A stretch of 47,642 nucleotides of DNA from contig CAKZLE010000011.1 of the NCBI GenBank assembly GCA_937125225.1, positions 1-47,642 of the forward strand, written 5' to 3'. The translations under genes and the position numbers were made by a program. The notes beneath the pieces are model-generated. The model searched no databases. It was not told the DNA's origin and saw nothing but the letters and a program-made list of their open reading frames with translations. This stretch comes from an uncultured Spirochaetia bacterium (GTDB taxonomy: Bacteria; Spirochaetota; Spirochaetia; CAKZLE01). The first letter of the stretch is position 1. Every line of letters starts with the position of its first letter. Positions 8,273 through 14,797 of the stretch are shown here, piece after piece.

Positions 8273-8467
8273 TTAAAGTGCTTTTAGAGCATCTTGCAGG
8301 TGTCCATTCTTCAATGCAGCATCACACTGCTTGCAAACCATGACTTTCTTCTCATTGGCTTCTCTTTCATAAAAGAGTTTGATACCTGTTCGTTTGCAAA
8401 TTGGACAAGTGCCTCGACCCCGACCAACCTGATCCAGGATCCCGGCGCCTCTATGTGCTTTAGCCAT
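8273..8467 (-). CDS. Small basic zinc-ribbon protein
   Basis: A 64-residue protein with two CxxC knuckles, Cys21/Cys24 (CPIC) and Cys45/Cys48 (CKQC), 20 residues apart, and a basic N-terminus (AKAHRGAGILDQVGRGRG). This is a C4 zinc-ribbon layout. It looks like a small RNA- or ribosome-binding protein, but I do not recognise an assigned function and would not call it a known ribosomal protein. GAGGAG lies 7 bases before the ATG. It is a single-gene transcript: its own strong promoter (8504-8532) and its own terminator (8221-8249) flank it, which suggests abundant expression. Confidence 0.75.
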   Translation of the reverse strand: MAKAHRGAGILDQVGRGRGTCPICKRTGIKLFYEREANEKKVMVCKQCDAALKNGHLQDALKAL

Positions 8468-8503
8468 AGTTAACTCCTCTCATTAGTAACAATTCTGTAT
8501 CAG

Positions 8504-8532
8504 ACTATAGTTATCAGTAACGAAAATGTCAA
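8504..8532 (-). promoter_or_regulatory. Strong promoter of the zinc-ribbon gene
   Basis: Minus strand: perfect -35 TTGACA (8527-8532), 17-base spacer, -10 TATAGT (8504-8509), about 37 bases before the ATG. Confidence 0.75.
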
Positions 8533-8591
8533 GCGAATCTACCCTTTCCTATCGAATCTTGAGACTTTATCAAAAAAAATGGAGAAAGTGC

Positions 8592-8641
8592 TTTACAAAA
8601 CGTTTCTCTTTATAGTAACATGCGAACAGCAAAACGTTTCT
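8592..8641 (+). promoter_or_regulatory. trpRB promoter with two CAAAACGTTTCT boxes
   Basis: A -35 TTTACA (8592-8597) and -10 TAACAT (8616-8621) are 18 bases apart. The 12-mer CAAAACGTTTCT, with a perfect AAACGTTT palindrome inside it, occurs at 8596-8607 (overlapping the -35 and spacer) and again at 8630-8641 (at or just past the expected start site). The repeats are 34 bases apart, about three helical turns. This is where a repressor would bind, and the gene downstream encodes TrpR. The E. coli-type CTAG operator is not seen here. Confidence 0.6.
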
Positions 8642-8666
8642 TCCTACAGAAACATCGGAGAAAAAG

Positions 8667-8942
8667 ATGGAGCAAGACCTTCATGAACTAGTAGAGATCT
8701 TCACTGAGGTCGATTCATACGAGAAGATGCAGCGCATCTTCGATGATATGTTCACCGAGAAAGAGAAGCATGACTTCGCCCTTCGCTGGCGACTCATGAA
8801 AGAGATCCACCACGGTAAACCACAAAGAGAGATTGCAGCTGATCTGGGAATCAGCTTATGTAAGATAACAAGAGGTTCCAAGATCCTCAAAGAAGAGGAT
8901 TCACTCATAAAACAATTAATAGAGGAGCATACCAATGGCTGA
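8667..8942 (+). CDS. trpR: Trp repressor
   Basis: TrpR binds tryptophan and then represses its target promoters. This 91-residue protein is all-helical and ends with the TrpR helix-turn-helix: [19 protein letters not shown] (53-71) aligns with the E. coli segment QRELKNELGAGIATITRGS. The core TxR-G-S is kept, but positions contacting DNA differ (Lys72 to Ala, Ile79 to Leu, Ala80 to Cys in E. coli numbering), so a different operator is expected. A GGAG precedes the ATG. The stop overlaps the trpB start by 8 bases. Gene order trpR-trpB recalls the chlamydial trpRBA operon, but trpA is absent. Probably autoregulated through the boxes at 8596-8641. Confidence 0.88.
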   Translation: MEQDLHELVEIFTEVDSYEKMQRIFDDMFTEKEKHDFALRWRLMKEIHHGKPQREIAADLGISLCKITRGSKILKEEDSLIKQLIEEHTNG

Positions 8943-10137
8943 ACAGATAAACAACATGCCGAATGAACAAGGATATTTTGGAGAATATGGGGGATCCTAT
9001 ATCCCACCACAGCTTCAGGTGATTATGGATGAGATCACTGAATCCTATAATGAGATCAAGAATGATCCAGCTTTCATCGAAGAGTTGAAATATTTGAGAA
9101 AACACTATATTGGCAGACCATCTCCTATCTTTTATGCAGAGAGTCTGACCAAGCAGGTCGGAGGAGCCAAGATCTACTTGAAACGAGAGGATCTCAATCA
9201 CACAGGAGCTCACAAGATCAACCATTGTGTAGGTGAAGCACTCTTGGCAAAGAGGATGGGGAAAAAGAAGATCATCGCAGAGACCGGTGCTGGTCAGCAT
9301 GGTGTCGCCTTAGCTACAGCAGCAGCTCTAGTGGGTCTTGAATGTGATATCTATATGGGGATCGTCGACATCGAGAAAGAACATCCCAACGTTGCAAGGA
9401 TGCAAGTCCTTGGAGCAACCGTAGTACCAGTCACTCGAGGGACACAGACCCTTAAGGATGCCGTTGATGCAGCATTCGAAGCCTATTTGAAAGATCCAGT
9501 GACTCAGCTATATGCTATAGGATCAGTCGTTGGTCCTCATCCTTTCCCTATGATGGTCAGAGACTTCCAGGAGATCGTCGGTATCGAAGCGAAAGAACAG
9601 TTTCAGGAGATGACAGGTGCTGGACCTGATGCCCTGGTAGCTTGTATCGGAGGAGGGTCCAATGCAATCGGACTATTCACCGCATTCCTTGAGGATGATG
9701 TTGATATTTATGGGGTAGAACCGGCAGGTAAGAGCTTCAAAGAGGGAGAACATGCAGCGACTCTCACGTTGGGGAAGCCGGGCGTCCTTCATGGCTTCGC
9801 CTGCTACCTGCTACAGGATGATGAGGGACAACCCCTTCCAGTCTATTCGATCGCAAGTGGACTAGATTATCCGGGAGTCGGACCTCAACACAGTTATCTT
9901 AAAGATATCGAGAGAGTCCAATATAAGACCGCCAATGACAGCGAGGCTGTAGAGGCCTTTTATACCCTCTCAAGAGTAGAAGGGATCATTCCTGCATTGG
10001 AATCAGCCCATGCAGTAGCCTATGCGATGAAGCTGGCAAAAGAGCTTGGACCAGACAAATCGATCTTACTCAATCTATCGGGAAGAGGTGATAAGGATAT
10101 AGATTATATTCTTGCGAACTATCCACCAGAAGATTAA
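8935..10137 (+). CDS. trpB: Tryptophan synthase beta chain
   Basis: TrpB joins indole and L-serine to give tryptophan using PLP. The 400-residue protein is of the standard TrpB1 type: [12 protein letters not shown], the PLP lysine Lys94 in [20 protein letters not shown] with catalytic Glu116, the phosphate loop GGGSNAIG (239-246) and LSGRGDKD near the end. No trpA follows (a terminator and an opposite-strand gene do), so free indole must come from elsewhere, or TrpA is encoded away from here. The protein contains no tryptophan residue at all, which would let it be made during tryptophan starvation. Confidence 0.96.
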   Translation: MAEQINNMPNEQGYFGEYGGSYIPPQLQVIMDEITESYNEIKNDPAFIEELKYLRKHYIGRPSPIFYAESLTKQVGGAKIYLKREDLNHTGAHKINHCVGEALLAKRMGKKKIIAETGAGQHGVALATAAALVGLECDIYMGIVDIEKEHPNVARMQVLGATVVPVTRGTQTLKDAVDAAFEAYLKDPVTQLYAIGSVVGPHPFPMMVRDFQEIVGIEAKEQFQEMTGAGPDALVACIGGGSNAIGLFTAFLEDDVDIYGVEPAGKSFKEGEHAATLTLGKPGVLHGFACYLLQDDEGQPLPVYSIASGLDYPGVGPQHSYLKDIERVQYKTANDSEAVEAFYTLSRVEGIIPALESAHAVAYAMKLAKELGPDKSILLNLSGRGDKDIDYILANYPPED

Positions 10138-10166
10138 TCACCTAGTGCCTAAGGCACTATAGAAGA

Positions 10167-10206
10167 GACCCTTTCATACATATTTGTCATGAAAGGGTCA
10201 TTTTTT
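10167..10206 (+). terminator. Intrinsic terminator after trpB
   Basis: GACCCTTTCAT (10167-10177) and ATGAAAGGGTC (10189-10199) form an 11-bp stem followed by six T's (10201-10206). A second small inverted repeat, TAGTGC/GCACTA with a 5-base loop, precedes it at 10143-10159. Confidence 0.92.
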
Positions 10207-10209
10207 CGC

Positions 10210-11325
10210 CTAGAGGGCAAAGCCAAAGGTCAGTTGAGCCGCTATCCGGTCTCCTGTGTAGGAATCTTCAGAGTCGATCATCTGGATGATAGCCTCTGCT
10301 GGAATCGTGGCAGCAGCATCAAATTTCATAAAGGGAAGGATGGCTCCTATTCCAACAGAATAGTCTCCCTCAACCATAGAGATGCCGAATAGCAGATCAT
10401 CGATCTCTTCGATCTCCTGCTGGTAACCAAGACGAATAGCGAGCTGCATATATTCGAATAGGCGGAGATTAGTCTCCGAACCCATCGCAAAAATACGATT
10501 ATCATCATCACCAAGATCATGTACATCAGCAGCAAGTGTGAATTGGAAGACCCGGTAATTACCGAACTTGTCATAGTTATCACTCTGGTAGGCGATTCCT
10601 ACATCGAGCCCCTTTACGATATTATCAAGATCTAGTTTGATCTCGCTATCATCACCGTACATGAAGTCAAGAAATTGGTCACTATAGACACCAAGTGAGA
10701 AGTTACCGATATCGAGTAGAGCCCCTACTCCCATGCTGACATTCTCATCGGGGTCCGAACTATTATAGTCATTGAGTATAACCTCTTGAATGAAGGGAAT
10801 GATAAGACTGATCGGTTCCTCTTTAGGGAACTCAACAGGGTTATTCTTGTAATCATATTTCGTAGCTTTGATATTCGCTCCAAGAGAGATCGGTCCAAGA
10901 CCGGTAGAGAGGCCGAAGACGAGTGAGTTGAATTTCCCTACGTTAAATAGATATTCCTCATCAGTGGTCTCAATATCCATGAAGTATTTTGAATAGGCTG
11001 CAATACCCCAGTTTCTACTGGTATAGAGAAATTCGCCCTCTAGTTCAGGATTCTCGAAGATACCAGTCATTGGCTCTCCTGAAAGGATATCACCATTGAT
11101 ACTATCTTGAATATCAAGTCTGATAGACATGGTATTCCCATATTGTCTTCTCAATCCTGCAGGATTGAGATAGAGAGCATTCGAATCATCTGCCAAAGCT
11201 GTATATGCGGTACCCAGACCGGCGACTCTTGCATCAAAATGCTCTGTATCTATACTCAAGGAGTCTGCATAAGCACCTGAAAGTACCAGGAGTAGCAAGA
11301 TTCCCATTATTATCATCTTTTTCAT
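10210..11325 (-). CDS. Outer-membrane porin-like protein, FadL/UPF0164 style
   Basis: The 371-residue protein begins with a signal peptide (MKKMIIMGILLLLVLSGAYA, cleavage before DSLS). The mature start has ARVAGLGTAYTALADDSNALYLNPAGL, the N-terminal hatch pattern of PorV/FadL/TraF-like outer-membrane beta-barrels and of the treponemal UPF0164 proteins. The rest alternates aromatic/hydrophobic and polar residues as in transmembrane strands and ends LTFGFAL, a typical barrel terminus. The start is the ATG at 11325, which has GAGGTG 5 bases upstream; a longer reading frame beginning with TTG lacks this. It is likely monocistronic. Substrate unknown; fatty acids or other hydrophobic nutrients are possible. 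Confidence 0.8.
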   Translation of the reverse strand: MKKMIIMGILLLLVLSGAYADSLSIDTEHFDARVAGLGTAYTALADDSNALYLNPAGLRRQYGNTMSIRLDIQDSINGDILSGEPMTGIFENPELEGEFLYTSRNWGIAAYSKYFMDIETTDEEYLFNVGKFNSLVFGLSTGLGPISLGANIKATKYDYKNNPVEFPKEEPISLIIPFIQEVILNDYNSSDPDENVSMGVGALLDIGNFSLGVYSDQFLDFMYGDDSEIKLDLDNIVKGLDVGIAYQSDNYDKFGNYRVFQFTLAADVHDLGDDDNRIFAMGSETNLRLFEYMQLAIRLGYQQEIEEIDDLLFGISMVEGDYSVGIGAILPFMKFDAAATIPAEAIIQMIDSEDSYTGDRIAAQLTFGFAL

Positions 11326-11443
11326 GTAACACCTCAACCGTCATATATTTGACAGAAACACTCATATTGGAAACCACTATAAAATCATAAGGTTACACGA
11401 TATAGTAAAGAATGAAAAACATCTACGAGAATCGGTAAATCTC

Positions 11444-11472
11444 TTGACCATGTCTACGCAACAGGACATCAT
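11444..11472 (+). promoter_or_regulatory. Putative promoter of the patatin gene
   Basis: TTGACC (11444-11449), 17-base spacer, CATCAT (11467-11472). It would start transcription only a few bases before the ATG at 11482, which has no Shine-Dalgarno. Confidence 0.45.
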
Positions 11473-11481
11473 ACCCCTATT

Positions 11482-12720
11482 ATGCAGAAGAAGAATACGA
11501 AAGACATCTACATCCTAGCTATAGATGGTGGAGGTATCAGAGGGATAGTCCCCGTCATGATCCTCCAGGAGATGGAGAGGATCCTTGCAGAGTTAGGGGA
11601 TCCTCGGGCCGTCTCCTCCTGTTTTGATCTTATAGCAGGAACATCAACGGGAGGGCTGATCGCCCTTGCCCTTGCCGCACCACATGACCGATTGACGCTG
11701 GAGTTCGATGAGGACCCCAAAGAACTCAAAGATCGAGCGAAAGCCCATAGTCTCATCGATATGTATAAATTACGATTCATAGCAAACAGACAGATAACCC
11801 CGGAACCTCAGGAGGAAGTGGTCCTTCAGACAGATTCGCAGGTGACTGAAGAGAAAGAGGTCACAGAGCTAGAACCTCAATCAATCTTTTCCAAGCTGAA
11901 GGATTATGTGAGAAAAAGGCATAAGGCTGGTGAGAAGACCCAACTCAGTGAGTATCTCAATCTCTCTAGCATCCTCGATATCTATGAGAAACAGGGTGAG
12001 AGGATCTTCCCTAAGAGCTCCTTCAGACAGATTCAGTCGATCAGTCAGGTCTTCGGAGAGAAATATGATGTACATTCCCTCGAAGAGCTTCTCCATAGGA
12101 TCTTCGGGGATCTCATCATGCGTGATGCGACGATACCGGTACTTGTCACAACCTACGATTGTTACGGGGGGAAGCCCTTCATGATCAGCTCCTATGGAAA
12201 AGAGCAGTTCCCTATGAAGGCTGCTGCCAGAGCTACTTCAGCGGCGCCTACCTACTTCACCCCATTGACTATAACTCCGATAGATCAGGATCAGGACACC
12301 TATTGTCTCATAGATGGGGGAATAGCGGTGAACAACCCCGCCCTCGTAGCATATATCGAAGCCAAGAAACTCTTCCCCGATGCTGCACATTATCATATAC
12401 TCTCTCTTGGGACCGCATCGACGAAGTTCTCCCTAAAGAAGGATCAATATGTCGGTGGCGGTATGATCGGATGGATGGACCCTGCTAAAGGTTCCCCACT
12501 CTATCAAGCGATGAGATCGAGTCAGTATGGTCTTACCGATTATGCATTGAACTCCTTACCAGAAGTATCCTATCATAGGATGGATGGAATCTTGGGAAGG
12601 GGTCATATTCGTCTCGATGATGCAAGTGTTGAGAATATAACCCTGCTCAAGGAGCTCGGAGAGAAAATGATCGAAGAACATAGAGACCAATTGAAGAGTT
12701 TCTGTGAACAGTTGTTATAA
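11482..12720 (+). CDS. Patatin-like phospholipase
   Basis: A 412-residue serine lipid acyl hydrolase of the patatin class, using a Ser-Asp dyad. The oxyanion loop DGGGIRG (15-21), nucleophile motif GTSTGG with Ser55, and the dyad motif DGG (Asp278) in LIDGGIAVNNP are all intact, so it should be active. Residues about 68-190 form an insertion, including a charged low-complexity stretch (105-135, many E and Q). No signal peptide: likely cytoplasmic or peripheral membrane. Some patatins (CapV) are CBASS phage-defence effectors, but no cyclic-nucleotide synthase lies nearby; the next gene is a small unknown 22 bases away. No ribosome-binding site is visible before the ATG. Confidence 0.88.
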   Translation: MQKKNTKDIYILAIDGGGIRGIVPVMILQEMERILAELGDPRAVSSCFDLIAGTSTGGLIALALAAPHDRLTLEFDEDPKELKDRAKAHSLIDMYKLRFIANRQITPEPQEEVVLQTDSQVTEEKEVTELEPQSIFSKLKDYVRKRHKAGEKTQLSEYLNLSSILDIYEKQGERIFPKSSFRQIQSISQVFGEKYDVHSLEELLHRIFGDLIMRDATIPVLVTTYDCYGGKPFMISSYGKEQFPMKAAARATSAAPTYFTPLTITPIDQDQDTYCLIDGGIAVNNPALVAYIEAKKLFPDAAHYHILSLGTASTKFSLKKDQYVGGGMIGWMDPAKGSPLYQAMRSSQYGLTDYALNSLPEVSYHRMDGILGRGHIRLDDASVENITLLKELGEKMIEEHRDQLKSFCEQLL

Positions 12721-12742
12721 AGAGTAAGGAGTTTTACCACCG

Positions 12743-13138
12743 ATGCACCCGAAACAGGAAGAGCTAGAGAAGAGACTGCGAAAGATGCTAGATGAGCTAG
12801 ATGAATATCTCGAGGAGACCTATGGGGATCAGTTCATACTCCACCCGAACAGACTGAAAAAGGGAGAGGCGGCCTCGCCTCTCTATGATGGAATGTTCTC
12901 GACCTCAACGAAATTCTCTATGGGGTATGGGACAAAGAGTGGTCGTGGCTATGATATCGTCATAGATATCTCCACACTCGAATATGTGAAGAACGAGAAC
13001 CGGCAGAGGATCGAAGATGATGCTGCCCGAAAGCTAAAGACCCTGCTACCGAACTACTTCCCGAACCGGAAACTATCCATACTCAAAGAGGCGAACTATT
13101 ATAAACTCGTAGGAGATTTCTCACTAGGAATTGTGTGA
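12743..13138 (+). CDS. Unknown 131-residue protein next to patatin
   Basis: I do not recognise this family. The protein opens with a charged helix (KQEELEKRLRKMLDELDEYLEE), then FILHPNRLKKGEAASPLYDGMFSTSTKF, an SMGYGTKSGRGYDIVI segment that reads as a glycine-rich turn followed by a strand, and a second helical part ending in DFSLGIV. There is no signal peptide, membrane span or metal motif. AAGGAG lies 11 bases before the ATG. It sits 22 bases after the patatin gene on the same strand, so the two are probably co-transcribed. Its 3' end overlaps the convergent nucleosidase gene by 15 bases. Confidence 0.7.
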   Translation: MHPKQEELEKRLRKMLDELDEYLEETYGDQFILHPNRLKKGEAASPLYDGMFSTSTKFSMGYGTKSGRGYDIVIDISTLEYVKNENRQRIEDDAARKLKTLLPNYFPNRKLSILKEANYYKLVGDFSLGIV

Positions 13139-13786
13139 TACATGCTCATAGACTGCATCAAAGAGTTGTCTAGAGGCAGTATTCATGAAGCTCTTGAAAT
13201 CTTTGACCTTCTCACCTGAGATCGTATCGGAGATCACCCGGTAGACGATCGAGGGAATATGTAGCTCTTCGGCTGCCGCAAGCATACAATAACTCTCCAT
13301 ATCTGCGATCTGCAACTCCAGTTCTTCGATGATCCAGGGGTTCTTCTTTACATATTTCCCCGTTAAGAATTGATCTGCAGTCCCACACCTTACAGCCGGA
13401 AATCTATCATCGCTGAGAGATGCTCTCACATAGGTCGGTAAGACCCCATTGATCATCCCCCGTCCTAAACCGAATCGGCCGATGTTCAGATCGTACTGTA
13501 TAGCCTCTTTTACCTGAACCAGATCTCCTACAGAGAATGACTTTTCGATAGCACCTGCGACTCCGACCCCATAGACTCGATCAGGATCAAGTCTTGCGAT
13601 CAGTGAGGCTGTGTGGATGGAGGCCTGGACCTTTCCAGATCCGGTAATCCCGAGAGAAACATTACCGAAACCCTCGATCGAACCGCTTAACACAGGGAAG
13701 GGAAAGGACCTGTCTAGACGAGTCTCTTTGAGTTCATCAGAGAATGCACGGATCTCCTCAGCGAGTGCAGCAACGATCAATATCAT
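13124..13786 (-). CDS. MTA/SAH nucleosidase-like protein (PNP/UDP superfamily)
   Basis: A 220-residue phosphorylase/nucleosidase fold protein. ITGSGKVQAS and VYGVGVAGAIEKSFSVGDLV match the N-terminal and glycine-rich motifs of the family, and ADMESYCMLAAAEELHIPSIVYRVISDTISG carries the substrate Met-Glu pair and catalytic Asp (ISD). This pattern fits 5'-methylthioadenosine/S-adenosylhomocysteine nucleosidases or futalosine hydrolase relatives, which release adenine or a similar base. I cannot fix the substrate. The ATG at 13786 overlaps the pyridoxal kinase stop (TGATG), which argues for coupled translation; a TTG one codon upstream is possible. Confidence 0.8.
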   Translation of the reverse strand: MILIVAALAEEIRAFSDELKETRLDRSFPFPVLSGSIEGFGNVSLGITGSGKVQASIHTASLIARLDPDRVYGVGVAGAIEKSFSVGDLVQVKEAIQYDLNIGRFGLGRGMINGVLPTYVRASLSDDRFPAVRCGTADQFLTGKYVKKNPWIIEELELQIADMESYCMLAAAEELHIPSIVYRVISDTISGEKVKDFKSFMNTASRQLFDAVYEHVSHNS

Positions 13787-14670
13787 CAATCTACCATCTC
13801 ATAGGTACTGATGGGAACGGTATGCCTGAGGGTATCGAGAACCCTCTCCACGAGAACCCCCTCGCGATGTTCGATCTCATACCCGAATGTCGACCTGATA
13901 GCCTGCAGAACGAATTGAATAGCCCTATCGATCGCGATAGGGAGGCTATCACGCTGAAGAAGGGATCCAACTATGACACTTGCGAATATATCTCCCGTTC
14001 CGGGATATGAGGCTGGTATATAGGTACACTCTACCTTCCAGTAGCGATTACCTCTCTTATTATAGGCATAGACTGAACTCAAGGAATCTTTTCCAGTCAC
14101 CGGTACGCTCGTTATGATCACACGTTCTGGTCCCATATCAGAAAGACGTTTCAACCAGTCCTTGATCTGTTCTACCGATATATTGTCCCGATAGGGTTCG
14201 CCAAGAAGAAGTGCTGCCTCAGTGAAGTTAGGGGTGATGACATCAGCTTTGGTTATGAGATCTCTCATCCCATCGGTCATGGTAGAGTCGAAAGGACCAT
14301 AGAGCTCTCCATCATCTCCTAGAACAGGGTCGATAAGAACGAGGCGATCTTGAGGGTCTGTGAACTCATCGATAAGCCCTTTCACCAGGGATATCTGCTT
14401 CACCGACCCAAGAAAACCGGTATATATAGCTTCAAAATTCAGGTTCAGGCTCTTCCAGTGTCTCAGGACCTGTTCCATATCATCTGTGAGATCTCTGAAA
14501 TAGTAGTCTTCGAAACCACTCGTCTGAGTCGATAGAAGAGCAGTAGGAAGTGGACAGACCTGAGCACCCATCGTAGATATTACTGGAGATACGATCGTAA
14601 GGGATGATCGTCCGAATCCTGAAAGATCATGGACTGCACAGACCCTCGGAATAGGATTTCTTGACTGCAT
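13786..14670 (-). CDS. pdxY: Pyridoxal/pyridoxine kinase
   Basis: Phosphorylates pyridoxal to PLP in B6 salvage. The ribokinase-fold protein (294 residues from the chosen start) has AVHDLSGFGRSSLT at the N-terminus, TGFLGS, the LIDPVLGDDGELYGP segment, DVITPNFTEAALLLG and the anion-hole/catalytic motif SYPGTGDIFAS with the catalytic Asp. These are PdxK/PdxY hallmarks. The start at 14670 is preceded by AAAGGAG and lies downstream of a clear promoter (14698-14726), which excludes the longer reading frame to 14742. It is followed directly by the nucleosidase gene. Several PLP enzymes (trpB, dpaL, the oxoamine synthase) are encoded nearby. Confidence 0.9.
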   Translation of the reverse strand: MQSRNPIPRVCAVHDLSGFGRSSLTIVSPVISTMGAQVCPLPTALLSTQTSGFEDYYFRDLTDDMEQVLRHWKSLNLNFEAIYTGFLGSVKQISLVKGLIDEFTDPQDRLVLIDPVLGDDGELYGPFDSTMTDGMRDLITKADVITPNFTEAALLLGEPYRDNISVEQIKDWLKRLSDMGPERVIITSVPVTGKDSLSSVYAYNKRGNRYWKVECTYIPASYPGTGDIFASVIVGSLLQRDSLPIAIDRAIQFVLQAIRSTFGYEIEHREGVLVERVLDTLRHTVPISTYEMVD

Positions 14671-14697
14671 GTTGTTCACTGCTCCTTTGCTACTAAC

Positions 14698-14726
14698 AGT
14701 ATACAGCTGAGACTCCCGTATGACAA
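14698..14726 (-). promoter_or_regulatory. Promoter of pdxY
   Basis: Minus strand: -35 TTGTCA (14721-14726), 17-base spacer, -10 TATACT (14698-14703), with the ATG at 14670. It is back to back with the phosphomutase promoter. Confidence 0.7.
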
Positions 14727-14734
14727 TCACTTCA

Positions 14735-14764
14735 TTGACCAAGCAAGGTGTATGGGAGTATGCT
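14735..14764 (+). promoter_or_regulatory. Promoter of the phosphohexomutase gene
   Basis: -35 TTGACC (14735-14740), 18-base spacer, -10 TATGCT (14759-14764), about 34 bases before the ATG at 14798. Confidence 0.5.
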
Positions 14765-14797
14765 TCTCATATACTTAGAGTTTTTGGAGGCTCTCAT

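Noticed and set aside
8684-8693. ACTAGT inside the trpR coding start resembles the E. coli trp operator half-site.
   Set aside because: Only a single 6-bp core, within the coding region, without the second half-site; CTAG is not rare in this window. The CAAAACGTTTCT pair is a better operator candidate.
8905-9300. Minus-strand open frame of 131 codons opposite trpR/trpB.
   Set aside because: Antisense shadow over conserved TrpB motifs.
11482-13138. Patatin plus small gene as a CBASS defence system.
   Set aside because: No CD-NTase, E1/E2/JAB or HORMA/TRIP13 gene is adjacent; the 131-residue protein is too short for a CD-NTase.
14720-14797. Longer N-terminus of the phosphohexomutase beginning at 14720.
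   Set aside because: It would overlap both divergent promoters; the ATG at 14798 has TTGGAGG at ideal distance.
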